Shown: piece by piece, positions 52,497 to 61,894 of the stretch | Numbering within the stretch: the first letter of the stretch is position 1 | Layout: the number at the start of each line of letters is the position of its first letter | Assembly: GCF_003202405.1 (NCBI RefSeq) | Contig: NZ_QJHL01000001.1 | Span: forward strand, 124,001-188,000 | Source: Flavobacterium hydrophilum | Lineage (GTDB): Bacteria > Bacteroidota > Bacteroidia > Flavobacteriales > Flavobacteriaceae | Direction: 5' to 3' | DNA length: 64,000 bases | Notes under the pieces: model-generated | Databases searched by the model: none | Told to the model about the DNA's origin: nothing | Seen by the model: only the letters and a program-made list of their open reading frames with translations | Program-made: the position numbers and the translations under genes

Positions 52497-54866
52497 ATGA
52501 AACCTGTTTTGCACACAGATAGTCCATTTAAAACTATCATCTCTTTTCATAAATTAATCGAGTCTTTTGAAGAAATCGCTTTGTCGGATGTTGATTATCG
52601 GTCAAATTATGCAAAAGCTATTTTAAAGCAAATAGAATCAATTCCGGAATTCAGAACCGGGATAGAAGATTACAGTCTTATTAAAAATCATGAGGCTTTA
52701 ATCAAAAATATAATGGCTGACTTGTTTCCAACAGCTTTAACTAATAATGAGATAAAGGCAGTAACAATCCCTTTTCAAAACATTTCTTTTAATTATACCG
52801 AACGTTTTAAGAAAATTTTGCGCAATGCGGGCGATGAATTTTATATGGAAATCCGTGATTTTGATGATCACCAATTCTATATCAGTAATTGTTGCTTGAT
52901 TTTGAGTAGCTATTATAAACAAAACATAGAATTTAATAAAATCTTTTTTTATGATATTCCGGATGAGAGTGGAATTGAAAAGCATTATCGTATTATGTAC
53001 AATGCCGATTTTATGGAGATTACTCCAACATCTAATTCGGTAAGACTCTCACAAGACGATATTGATTTATTAATAGATAATTACAGTGACATTGATCTCT
53101 GGAAAGCTAAATTTCCACCGGGAAGCTGGGTATTAAAAGGCTTTGGAATTGTTTCTTTATTTGATGCCACTACAGAAAGTGCTATTTCAAATTTGAAAAG
53201 TAATTTGCTAAAACCGGATACAAAAACAGTGGCATCAAATGATATTATCGAAAATATCTTTAAATCAATCTTTAAAATTCCGGATCTACAAGTCGGTTTT
53301 ATCATCTATAATCCTGAGGAGGAAAAATTTATCAGACCTGTTAAGTTTGATAATCAGCTGCAGAGTTTCCTGCTTTCTACGAATCAGGAAGTAGAATGCA
53401 AAAATGCTTTTTTTGGATGTTCTTTTGAAAATTTATTAGACAATAAAGAACCTTTTGTTATTTCTAATGTTCAAAAATTTAAAGAAGAATCTACAAACAA
53501 ACATCTTGGGGAACATTTATTAAAGCAAAATATTCAAAGCTGTGTATTTGCTCCGGTTATTAAGGACGGACATTTGTTAGGGGTAGTGGAATTGGTTTCA
53601 AAAGTTCCAAGAGCTTTAAACACAGTAAACGCTACAAAACTGGATTTGGTTTTACCTTATCTTACCGATACAATTGACCGATATAATACCGATATGCAGC
53701 ATCAGGTTGAAGCGATTATTCAGCGTGAGTATACTACAATTCACCCTAGTGTATATTGGAAATTTAAAAAGGAATCTCAAAATTATTTTCAAAATACAAA
53801 TCCGGCGAAAGATTATATTTTCAAGGAAATTGTGTTTAAAAATGTATTTCCTCTATATGGGCAAATTGATATTAAAGGTTCTTCTGAACATAGGAATGAT
53901 ACCGTGAGAAGGGATTTGAAAAATCAGCTGAATACTATTTTACAGATTTTCGAAAATCAGAAACCAAACAGCAATCTGATGCTTTTGGAGCAGCGTAAGT
54001 TTGAATTGGAATCGTTGCGTGATGAATTGGATCAGCCTTTAAAAGCGGATACTGAACAATATATTCAACGTTATATAGAAGAAGAAATTCATCCAATTTT
54101 AAAAAATACAAAAGATACGGCTATCAATAAAAAACTGGAAGAACAATACTTTGAAAGTCTGGATGAAAAAACAGGAATGTTTTATCAGGAAAGAAAGAAG
54201 TTTGATAATGCAATGTCTATTATAAACAAAAAGCTGGCTTCTGTTCTGGATAAAAAACAAGTAGAAGCTCAGCAAATATATCCGCATTATTATGAACGTT
54301 TTAAAACTGACGGTGTTGAACATAACTTATATATAGGAGCTTCAATTTCGCCTACAAAACCTTTTGATATTATGTATCTGCATAATCTGCGTTTATGGCA
54401 ATTGCAGACTTTATGTGAAATGGAGCTGGAACATCATCAGCTTAAGGAATCTCTTCCTTATGAATTGGATGTTACTTCGCTTATTTTAGTTTTTAGTTCT
54501 GCTCTTTCAATCCGTTTTAGGATGGATGAAAAACGTTTTGATGTAGACGGAACATACAACGCCAGATACGAAGTTGTTAAAAAACGTATTGATAAAGCAC
54601 ATATAAAAGGCAGTATAGAGAGAATTACCGAGAAAGAAAAAATAACAATCGTATATTCTCAAAATAGTGAAGAAGCTGAATATTTAAAATATATCAAATA
54701 TTTACAGCATAAAAAAATACTGGAACCTGCGATAGAACAATTTGAAGTTGAAGATCTTCAGGGTGTTTCGGGTCTGAGAGCAATTCGCGTTAAAGTAATT
54801 AATAATGTTACCAGCGCTGCGACAAAGAAAATTACTTATCAGGATTTATTAGATGAGCTCAACTAA
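52497..54866 (+). CDS. GAF-domain protein of unknown role
   Basis: 789 residues, no signal peptide or TM segment, so cytoplasmic. The N-terminal 250 residues have no recognised domain. A GAF-like sensor domain (about 255-400) shows LQVGFIIYNPEEEKFIRPV, NIQSCVFAPVIKDGHLLGVVELVSKVPRAL. The C-terminal half is helical and charged (LNTILQIFENQKPNSNLMLLEQRKFELESLRDEL), with predicted coiled coil near 480-560. There is no kinase, cyclase, phosphodiesterase or HTH output motif. It stands alone between rpsT and a convergent gene, sharing a terminator with the latter. Function unassigned; large GAF proteins of this type appear widely in flavobacteria (recollection). Confidence 0.75.
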   Translation: MKPVLHTDSPFKTIISFHKLIESFEEIALSDVDYRSNYAKAILKQIESIPEFRTGIEDYSLIKNHEALIKNIMADLFPTALTNNEIKAVTIPFQNISFNYTERFKKILRNAGDEFYMEIRDFDDHQFYISNCCLILSSYYKQNIEFNKIFFYDIPDESGIEKHYRIMYNADFMEITPTSNSVRLSQDDIDLLIDNYSDIDLWKAKFPPGSWVLKGFGIVSLFDATTESAISNLKSNLLKPDTKTVASNDIIENIFKSIFKIPDLQVGFIIYNPEEEKFIRPVKFDNQLQSFLLSTNQEVECKNAFFGCSFENLLDNKEPFVISNVQKFKEESTNKHLGEHLLKQNIQSCVFAPVIKDGHLLGVVELVSKVPRALNTVNATKLDLVLPYLTDTIDRYNTDMQHQVEAIIQREYTTIHPSVYWKFKKESQNYFQNTNPAKDYIFKEIVFKNVFPLYGQIDIKGSSEHRNDTVRRDLKNQLNTILQIFENQKPNSNLMLLEQRKFELESLRDELDQPLKADTEQYIQRYIEEEIHPILKNTKDTAINKKLEEQYFESLDEKTGMFYQERKKFDNAMSIINKKLASVLDKKQVEAQQIYPHYYERFKTDGVEHNLYIGASISPTKPFDIMYLHNLRLWQLQTLCEMELEHHQLKESLPYELDVTSLILVFSSALSIRFRMDEKRFDVDGTYNARYEVVKKRIDKAHIKGSIERITEKEKITIVYSQNSEEAEYLKYIKYLQHKKILEPAIEQFEVEDLQGVSGLRAIRVKVINNVTSAATKKITYQDLLDELN

Positions 54867-54883
54867 ATTTGTTGAGCTTTTTT
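54856..54883. terminator. terminator shared by the GAF and HD-PycTM genes
   Basis: Stem AGCTCAAC / GTTGAGCT (54856-54863 and 54871-54878) with seven-base loop and T-run. It contains the GAF gene's last codons and TAA and abuts the stop of the convergent gene at 54882. Confidence 0.8.
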
Positions 54884-56060
54884 AAATGCTTTTAAAAGCG
54901 ATTACAAATGCAATTACCGTAATGATAATTCCGACCATAAAAAAGTTATAGGCAATTCGGAGTAAATTGTATTTTCGCTGTAAAACCAATCCAAGATAAT
55001 ACAAATCTTTGATCATTGTAGAATATAGATAATCACGGTCTTTCATCATTTCATTCATTGCCCAGTCGTAATCTTCAAGAGGCATTTTGTAAAAATTCCC
55101 AAAGAACATCAAATTTACTTTTTTGGCTTCGACATCACCTCTGGTAAAAAATCCTGAAGTCACTTTAGGTCTTGTTGATAAAATAGCAAAAATGATAGTG
55201 ATTACGCTCGAAATCAGCATTATGAAGGTAGGTAGAACCAAGTGAGCATTTTTTGGGCTATCTAATTTTGGAATGATAGAAGAAAGTGCAATTGAAATAA
55301 TAATAGCATTTACAGATAGTAAAATATTTGCTTTGCTGTCTGCAATTCCACTTAAACGTGTATGATTTCCTAAAGTGACACGAAACAAAGTGTCAACACC
55401 ACGCTCTGTTTTTTCTGATTTTTCCTTTTTTTTGTTTTCTTCTTCAATAGTAATGGCTTCTTTTATTTCCTGTTTGTTTATTTTTTTCTGAATTTTAACC
55501 AGGTTTTTTTCTTTTAAGGGCTGCCATTTTTTTTGAGCATAATCCGTGTAAAAACGATGTTTGGTCATTAAAAATTTGAAATTTTCTGTAGCCCATTCCA
55601 AATTAGAAAATTCAACAATTCCGGTATTTTTTAATTCAAGACGCAATAATTCACATGTGCTTGTATATTCAGGACTAATGATGTGAATGAAGTCAGCATC
55701 TTTAATTATTTTTTCTAAATGATTCTTCGGAACATATTCTTTAGCCGTAGCAGCTATAAGCTCTCCTGTTTTTTTTATAAAATCATCTGATTGATTTCTC
55801 TCTTTTAGGAATTCTGTAGCAATCTTTATGCTTTCATTTTCGTGATTTTCATAACCTTTTGTGTATCCAGTGTCATGAAACCATGCAGCAACCAAAAGTA
55901 ATTCCTTTTCATCAGCATTTATTTTCTCTTTCTCGCACAATTCTTTTGTTGCATTTACCACACTTTGAGTATGGTTAAAATTGTGGTAAGAATATAAATT
56001 AGATAGTTTATCTTTGAGTAAATTACTGACGAAATCTTCGGATTGTTCTACTAGATTCAT
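54882..56060 (-). CDS. HD-domain protein with Pycsar-effector-like (PycTM/DUF5706) membrane domain
   Basis: 392 residues. N-terminal HD phosphohydrolase domain (about 1-185) with metal motifs YHNFNHTQSVV, AAWFHDTGY and KDADFIHI. A charged linker (about 190-235) leads to the PycTM domain: VDTLFRVTLGNHTRLSGIADSKANILLSVNAIIISIALSSI, a second TM (about 275-297) and a third near the C-terminus (FFMVGIIITVIAFVIAF). In Pycsar defence systems PycTM effectors sense cCMP/cUMP and disrupt the membrane. No cyclase gene is in this window, and the HD domain may degrade a nucleotide signal or be regulatory. I treat it as an orphan effector-like protein, not a proven defence system. Confidence 0.85.
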   Translation of the reverse strand: MNLVEQSEDFVSNLLKDKLSNLYSYHNFNHTQSVVNATKELCEKEKINADEKELLLVAAWFHDTGYTKGYENHENESIKIATEFLKERNQSDDFIKKTGELIAATAKEYVPKNHLEKIIKDADFIHIISPEYTSTCELLRLELKNTGIVEFSNLEWATENFKFLMTKHRFYTDYAQKKWQPLKEKNLVKIQKKINKQEIKEAITIEEENKKKEKSEKTERGVDTLFRVTLGNHTRLSGIADSKANILLSVNAIIISIALSSIIPKLDSPKNAHLVLPTFIMLISSVITIIFAILSTRPKVTSGFFTRGDVEAKKVNLMFFGNFYKMPLEDYDWAMNEMMKDRDYLYSTMIKDLYYLGLVLQRKYNLLRIAYNFFMVGIIITVIAFVIAFKSI

Positions 56061-56086
56061 ATAGAATATTTTTATACCACTAAATT

Positions 56087-59000
56087 ATGAAATTGTTTTT
56101 TGATAATCATTTTATTGCTAAGATTAAAAATTTTTCTTTCGCAATATTCACAGCCTTAGTTATAATTTCCTGTGCAACGCATAAAGCGCAATACGGAAAA
56201 AATGTAAGTGCAGGTGAAACACAAAACGCAACTGATACCATAAAAATTGCACACACGTTTTATTTAGTTGGTGATGCCGGAAATGCCGATCAAGTGCAGG
56301 CTCAGCAAACTCTGGAACTACTACATCAAAAACTTAAAAAGTCAAATAAAAAAGCGACTTTATTGTTTTTAGGAGATAATATTTATCCAAAAGGTTTTCC
56401 TGCAAATGGCGAAGCTTCAGAAATAGCTTTAGCAGAAGAAAAACTTATAAATCAATTAAAGTTAACCAAAGGATTTAAGGGAAAAACAATTGTAATTCCG
56501 GGCAATCACGATTGGTACAGCGGAATCAAAGGCCTGGAACGTCAAGCCGATTTTGTAACCAAATATTTAAACGATAAAAAAGCGTTTCTGCCTAGAAAAT
56601 CGTGCGCGATTGAAGATGTGAAAATTGACAGTACTATAACATTAGTAACTGTAGACAGTGAATGGTTTCTGGAAGATTGGGATGATCATCCTACTATAAA
56701 TGACAATTGTGATATTAAAACCAGAGAAGATTTTTTTGATGAACTGGAAAATGTTTTGAATAAAAATCAGGAAAAAACGGTCGTTTTAGCTATTCATCAT
56801 CCTTTAATGAGCAACGGATCGCATGGTGGTCAGTTTTCATTAGAAAAACAATTGTTTCCTTTAGAAAAAAAGATCCCGCTTCCGGTAATTGGATCATTTA
56901 TCAATCTACTTAGAAAAACTTCAGGAGCGAGTCCCCAGGATCTTCAGAATAAACAATATACTATTTATTCAAAACGCATTAAAACACTATTGCAAAAACA
57001 AAAGAATGTGATTGTTGTTTCGGGGCATGATCATAATCTGCAATATATCAGTAAAGAGAATATCAGGCAAATTATTAGCGGTGCAGGTTCAAAATCTGAA
57101 GCAGCAAGGGCTATTAACTCAACTGATTTTTCATACGGAGGAAATGGTTACGCAACCCTGACTTTATACAAAAGCGGTGATGCAAAAGTGGCTTTTTTCG
57201 GAAATGAAAATAATAAGGAAAAGATGCTTTTTGAGCAGGAAATTATAAAAGCCAAAGAATTTAACTGGGCTTCAGAGGCTTCTAATAAATTTCCGTCAAC
57301 CATTCAAACTTCGATTTACACTCCTGAAATGACAGATAAAAGTAAGTTTCATAAATTCTTATTCGGAAAACATTACAGAACGTATTACAGTATGCCCATT
57401 GAAGCCAGAATAGCGACAACTGATACTTTAATGGGAGGTCTGAAACCTATTCGGGAAGGAGGAGGTCATCAGTCTGTTTCCTTAAGAATGTCTGACTCAA
57501 AAGGGAGAGAATATGTGATGCGCGGGATGAAAAAAAGTGCAACAGTTTTTTTGCAATCTGTTGCTTTTAAAGATCAGTATGTTGTGAATGATTTTCAAAA
57601 TACATATACTGAGAATTTTTTACTGGATTTTTACACTACGTCTCATCCGTATGCACCTTTTGTAACAGCCAGTATGTCGGATCAGATAGGGCTTTCGCAT
57701 ACTAATCCAATCTTGTATTATATTCCGAAACAGGAAGGTTTAAAAGAGTTTAATTCAAACTTCGGAAATCAGTTGTACATGGTTGAAGAACGTCCTGCGG
57801 ATAACCATCTGGATGCGAAAAATTTTGGAAATCCATCTAATATTATCAGTACTGATGATATGATGAAAAATCTTCATAAGGATGAGAAATACACCGTTGA
57901 TGAAAAGGAATACATAAAAGCAAGGTTGTTTGATATATTGATTGGCGATTGGGACAGACACAGTGATCAATGGCGCTGGGGCGAATATAAAAAAGGAGAT
58001 AAAATTATTTACAAACCAATTCCGCGTGATCGTGATCAGGCTTTTGCAAAATATGACGGAGCTTTACTTTCTCTTTTAATGAATATTCCGGCGCTTCGTC
58101 ATATGCGTACTTTTAAAGGTGATAAAATCAATGTAAAATGGCTTGGAAGAGAACCTTATCCAATGGATTTGGCTTTTTTGAGAACGGCAGAAGAAAAGGA
58201 CTGGATTACACAGGCTAAATTTATTCAGGAAAATTTATCAGATGCTGATATTGATACTGCTTTCAAAAACATGCCCAAAGAAGTTCAGGATGAAACGGTT
58301 GAGGACATCAAAAATAAATTGAAAAACAGAAAAAAAGACCTTCAAAAATATGCTTCCAGGTATTTTGATGTATTAAGTCGCACGGTAATGATTGCAGGAA
58401 CTGATAAAAAAGACAAGTTTGTGATCAATCATAATGCGAAAAAATCTATTGAAGTACAGGTTTTCAGAGTGAAAAAAGAAGGGGATGAGTTAGTTTATAC
58501 CAAAACAGTAGCTGATGCGAAAACCAAAAATTTGTGGGTCTATGGGCTTGATGATAATGATATATTTCAGGTAATTGGTAATCAAAAATCAAAAATCAAG
58601 ATTCGTTTGATCGGCGGTCAAAACAATGATACTTATACTATCGAAAATGGTAAAAAAGTTATTGTGTATGATTTTAAATCAAAAGAAAATACTTATAACT
58701 TAGATTCAAAAACCAAAACGCAGCTTACAGATGATTATGATACCAATTTGTACAATTATGAAAGGCCAAAGTATAATGTAATTGCCGGACTTCCAAATAT
58801 TGGGTTTAATCCGGATGATGGTGTAAAAGTTGGGATAAATTTAAATTATACGGTTAATAATTTTAAGCAGAACCCCTATACGCAAAAACATACTTTTAAC
58901 GGGTTCTATTATTTTGCAACCGGAGGATTAGAATTTAATTATGCTGCACATTTCCCGGGATTGTTAGGGAAATGGGTTATTGATGTAGATTCTCAATATA

Positions 59001-59821
59001 CAACGCCAAATTTTGCTATGAATTATTTTGGATATGGAAATGAAACGGAGAACGATGATAAAGACTTTGGGATGGATTATAACCGGGTTCGCATTAGAAA
59101 GTTTAGTGCTGCAGCTGCAATTAGACACGTAGGGCGTTATGGAAGCGAATTTAGTGTACAGCCGATTTTTCAAAGAATGACAGTTGAAGAAACAGATGAC
59201 AGATTTATTGATTTGCCGGGAATAGTAAATCCAAAAGTATTTGATAGTCAGAATTACGGAAGTTTAAAAGTAAAATATGTTTTTAAAAACGCTGATTTTG
59301 TTGCTAAACCAACCTTAGGAATACATTTTATGATTTCGGGTATGTGGACAACGAACTTAACCGATACAGAGCAAAATTTTCCAACATTAGAAAGTATTTT
59401 AGGTTTTACACATAAAATTGATCACAACGGAAAATTAGTTTTGGCAACTTATTTTAAAGGTAAAGCCGTTTTAAACAATAATTTTAATTTTTATCACGGT
59501 GCTTTTTTAGGAGGGGACACTGATTTACGCGGTTATAGAAACGAGCGCTTTTTAGGAGATTCATACTTTTCTCAAAGTACAGATTTAAGATTGAGCATTG
59601 GTAAAATTCATCGTACGGTTGCTCCGTTAACATATGGAATTCTTGGAGGTTTTGATTACGGAAGAATTTGGCTTGACGGAGAAAATTCTAAAAAATGGCA
59701 TCAGGATTATGGTGGTGGATTATGGTTAAATGCAATAAACATACTGACTGCGAGAATCTCTTATTTTCAGTCGCCGGATGAGCGTGGAAGAGTGGTTTTT
59801 GGAGCGGCATATAGCTTCTAA
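56087..59821 (+). CDS. metallophosphoesterase fused to kinase-like and BamA-like barrel domains
   Basis: 1244 residues. Lipobox-like IISCATHKA at the N-terminus. Calcineurin-like phosphoesterase domain (about 45-345) with GDAGN, FLGDNIYPKG, PGNHDWYSG, HHPLMSNGSHGG and SGHDHN motifs. A middle domain (about 420-700) carries GREYVMRGMKK, YMVEERPADN, GDWDRHSDQW (621-629) and RDRDQAF (647-653), which look like HipA/FAM20-type atypical kinase motifs. C-terminal surface-antigen/Omp85-type barrel (about 930-1244) with GGDTDLRGYRNERF and final FGAAYSF. Presumably an outer-membrane enzyme acting on a phosphorylated extracellular or periplasmic target. Divergent from the HD-PycTM gene with only 26 bp between. 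Confidence 0.85.
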   Translation: MKLFFDNHFIAKIKNFSFAIFTALVIISCATHKAQYGKNVSAGETQNATDTIKIAHTFYLVGDAGNADQVQAQQTLELLHQKLKKSNKKATLLFLGDNIYPKGFPANGEASEIALAEEKLINQLKLTKGFKGKTIVIPGNHDWYSGIKGLERQADFVTKYLNDKKAFLPRKSCAIEDVKIDSTITLVTVDSEWFLEDWDDHPTINDNCDIKTREDFFDELENVLNKNQEKTVVLAIHHPLMSNGSHGGQFSLEKQLFPLEKKIPLPVIGSFINLLRKTSGASPQDLQNKQYTIYSKRIKTLLQKQKNVIVVSGHDHNLQYISKENIRQIISGAGSKSEAARAINSTDFSYGGNGYATLTLYKSGDAKVAFFGNENNKEKMLFEQEIIKAKEFNWASEASNKFPSTIQTSIYTPEMTDKSKFHKFLFGKHYRTYYSMPIEARIATTDTLMGGLKPIREGGGHQSVSLRMSDSKGREYVMRGMKKSATVFLQSVAFKDQYVVNDFQNTYTENFLLDFYTTSHPYAPFVTASMSDQIGLSHTNPILYYIPKQEGLKEFNSNFGNQLYMVEERPADNHLDAKNFGNPSNIISTDDMMKNLHKDEKYTVDEKEYIKARLFDILIGDWDRHSDQWRWGEYKKGDKIIYKPIPRDRDQAFAKYDGALLSLLMNIPALRHMRTFKGDKINVKWLGREPYPMDLAFLRTAEEKDWITQAKFIQENLSDADIDTAFKNMPKEVQDETVEDIKNKLKNRKKDLQKYASRYFDVLSRTVMIAGTDKKDKFVINHNAKKSIEVQVFRVKKEGDELVYTKTVADAKTKNLWVYGLDDNDIFQVIGNQKSKIKIRLIGGQNNDTYTIENGKKVIVYDFKSKENTYNLDSKTKTQLTDDYDTNLYNYERPKYNVIAGLPNIGFNPDDGVKVGINLNYTVNNFKQNPYTQKHTFNGFYYFATGGLEFNYAAHFPGLLGKWVIDVDSQYTTPNFAMNYFGYGNETENDDKDFGMDYNRVRIRKFSAAAAIRHVGRYGSEFSVQPIFQRMTVEETDDRFIDLPGIVNPKVFDSQNYGSLKVKYVFKNADFVAKPTLGIHFMISGMWTTNLTDTEQNFPTLESILGFTHKIDHNGKLVLATYFKGKAVLNNNFNFYHGAFLGGDTDLRGYRNERFLGDSYFSQSTDLRLSIGKIHRTVAPLTYGILGGFDYGRIWLDGENSKKWHQDYGGGLWLNAINILTARISYFQSPDERGRVVFGAAYSF

Positions 59822-59863
59822 GAGAATCAACGCAACAAAGATTTTTCCACATCTTACATAGAA

Positions 59864-60730
59864 CTATTTCAGTTTAAACTCATAGACATTCCCGCCTACT
59901 TTGTTTGTTTTTTCATCGGCGATTAATAAAGTATTATTGTCTTTAAAAACAATGGCTTCTTTTTGCGAAAAATGATCTAAACTAATTTCTGTCTGAGTTC
60001 CTTTATGATATAAATCACCGGAGAAATCTTTAAACAAAACTATTTTATCGTGGCTTAATAGAACAACTTTTTTTCCATCCGGGCTAATGGTAGCACTTGT
60101 TAAAACACAATGATTGTAGTTGTTGCAGGTTTTAAATTCGCCTATTTTTACCGCTTTTTGAGTTCCTGAAGCGTTTTTAATTTTGTATATAAAAGCGGTA
60201 CCGTCAAAACCTTTACTTCTGTTTTTGGTAAAAAGATAAAAGTAACCACCTTGTTCAAAAAAACTTTCAACATCATAGAATAGCTCTTTTTTCTTTGGCG
60301 GAAATTCAGTTTGTTCAGGATATGAAAAAGAAACTTTATATTCTGAAACGGCATTTTCTTTATTTAACTCGCCTTTGGCTACTTTGTAAATACATAAATC
60401 CTGACGTTCATTATCGTTATTGCCGAAATCGCCAATATAGATATTTCCTTCCTTGTCTTTCGTAATATCTTCCCAGTCTGTATTGACAGCATTGGTAATT
60501 GCAATGGTTTTTTCTAATTTTCCTTCTGAATTTATGGCGTAAATTTCATTTTTGTTACCACTATCCTCCAAGGTATAAATCAAATTGGTTTCCGGAAAAT
60601 ATGTTATTCCTGAAACTTCTTTTAACTTTTTCGGAAGTGAATAAAGCGTTTTTAAATCAGTATCAGTATTGGATTGTTGCTGGCAAGCTAATAAAGCAAC
60701 AGAGGTTCCAAGTAAAAAAAACTTTTTCAT
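59864..60730 (-). CDS. beta-propeller lipoprotein (SdiA-regulated/esterase-like)
   Basis: 288 residues. Lipobox VALLACQQQ. A six-bladed propeller fold is suggested by repeating motifs: KEVSGITYFPETNLIYTLEDSGN, EGKLEKTIAITNAVNTDWEDITKDKEGNIYIGDFGNND, ISPDGKKVVLLSHDKIVLF and KEAIVFKDNNTLLIADEKTN. The family includes SdiA-regulated and phytase-like propellers, with no certain activity. It is convergent with the phosphoesterase fusion and starts 15 bp after the gene at 60746-61804 on the same strand, so the two form a likely operon. Confidence 0.78.
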   Translation of the reverse strand: MKKFFLLGTSVALLACQQQSNTDTDLKTLYSLPKKLKEVSGITYFPETNLIYTLEDSGNKNEIYAINSEGKLEKTIAITNAVNTDWEDITKDKEGNIYIGDFGNNDNERQDLCIYKVAKGELNKENAVSEYKVSFSYPEQTEFPPKKKELFYDVESFFEQGGYFYLFTKNRSKGFDGTAFIYKIKNASGTQKAVKIGEFKTCNNYNHCVLTSATISPDGKKVVLLSHDKIVLFKDFSGDLYHKGTQTEISLDHFSQKEAIVFKDNNTLLIADEKTNKVGGNVYEFKLK

Positions 60731-60745
60731 AAGATTATATTTTAT

Positions 60746-61804
60746 TTAAACCAGATTAGTGTTTTTAAAATTACGTGTTATGAATTCAAATGCTGCATAC
60801 ATAATATGTCCCATTGATTTGGCATTTTTAAATTTCATATCATTAGTATAACGGTATAATTCCATTTTTAGCTGATTCAGATGTTCTTCTGTTGAAATGG
60901 TATCGTGACACATTATGTTTAATAATTTTTTAATTCTGTTTTCGGCAGAGTGAATACGCTTTGCCAAAATAGCGCGCTCTTCATCTTTATACTGAAAAAT
61001 AGAACGTTCTTCAAGCTTATCCTTTATCAGTTTTATCATTGGATAATTTTCCTTGAAAAACTGCGGGCGATATACCTTAAAATTGCCTTCATAACATTGC
61101 TGATCAAAATCTATTGGACGGATTTTGTAAACCACCTGATCAAAATCATGAATCGGGACAATTACATAATTATAGGCTCTCATGTCGCCCAATAACCGAA
61201 TCATGCAACGCTCATTAAATTTCACAAACTCTTTTGCAATTTGTGCTTTTTCAGTTTCAGTACATTTTTCCAGCAAAGTATCCATAAAAACATCACCCGG
61301 AATCCCGATAATATGTTCTTCGATTAAAGTATCGTTGTAAACCAGAAAATTGATTTTGTCAGGAGACAGAATGTCTTCTAATTCCAGTCCGTAAATTCTG
61401 GAAGCATCCGCTTTTTTGATGTAAAAGTGAACATAATTGTCGTTAAGGATGTTTCGGACCTTAATTCGGAAAGGTTTTGAGTTTCCAAAAGTGCAATAGT
61501 CAATTGCATCAACATTGAGATACTGAATAATTTCACTGTTTCCATCAGAATGCAGAAGCGAATAGATTTTTTTGAGGTTCAGGTCAATTTCATTTCTTTC
61601 AAATTCATTGTAATAAACCCTGATCCATAAAGTGTCAACATCATGCTTATCATATACGTTTACAGAGCCCGAAAAACGCAATAAATCATCATAAAACACA
61701 GAAACTTTTGAGATCCGTTCATATCGTTCCAGATAACTTAAAAGGGATTGTGTTAAAGGGTAGGAGGGCTTTTTTAACAGCATTAATGGCTCGCTCATTT
61801 TCAA
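60746..61804 (-). CDS. conserved protein with kinase-like catalytic motifs
   Basis: 352 residues, no signal peptide or TM segment. I do not recognise the family by name. In the middle, LLGDMRAYNYVIV (D207...N212) is followed 20 residues later by RPIDFDQQCYEG (D232-F-D234), spaced like the catalytic and metal loops of aminoglycoside-phosphotransferase-type kinases (D....N and DFD). Upstream RIKVRNILNDNYVHFYIKKADASR could supply a nucleotide-binding Lys. The C-terminus is helical (RAILAKRIHSAENRIKKLLNIM). ATG at 61804; ATG at 61798 is an alternative. Co-directional with the propeller lipoprotein gene. Confidence 0.7.
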   Translation of the reverse strand: MKMSEPLMLLKKPSYPLTQSLLSYLERYERISKVSVFYDDLLRFSGSVNVYDKHDVDTLWIRVYYNEFERNEIDLNLKKIYSLLHSDGNSEIIQYLNVDAIDYCTFGNSKPFRIKVRNILNDNYVHFYIKKADASRIYGLELEDILSPDKINFLVYNDTLIEEHIIGIPGDVFMDTLLEKCTETEKAQIAKEFVKFNERCMIRLLGDMRAYNYVIVPIHDFDQVVYKIRPIDFDQQCYEGNFKVYRPQFFKENYPMIKLIKDKLEERSIFQYKDEERAILAKRIHSAENRIKKLLNIMCHDTISTEEHLNQLKMELYRYTNDMKFKNAKSMGHIMYAAFEFITRNFKNTNLV

Positions 61805-61815
61805 TATCTTTAATG

Positions 61816-61849
61816 CAAATTTACATTAATTTATATTCAGGAGTAACAA
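61816..61849 (-). promoter_or_regulatory. candidate promoter of the kinase-like gene and propeller gene operon
   Basis: On the minus strand TTG (61847-61849), a 23-bp spacer and TAAATTTG (61816-61823) fit the consensus, 11 bp before the start at 61804. Confidence 0.5.
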
Positions 61850-61894
61850 AAAGAAAGTTGAAACGTCTTACTAAAAACTAAAACCGAAATAAAT

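Noticed and set aside
54882..59821. HD-PycTM plus phosphoesterase fusion as a complete defence island
   Set aside because: No cyclase, nuclease, toxin or mobile element is present, and neighbours are core-type genes.
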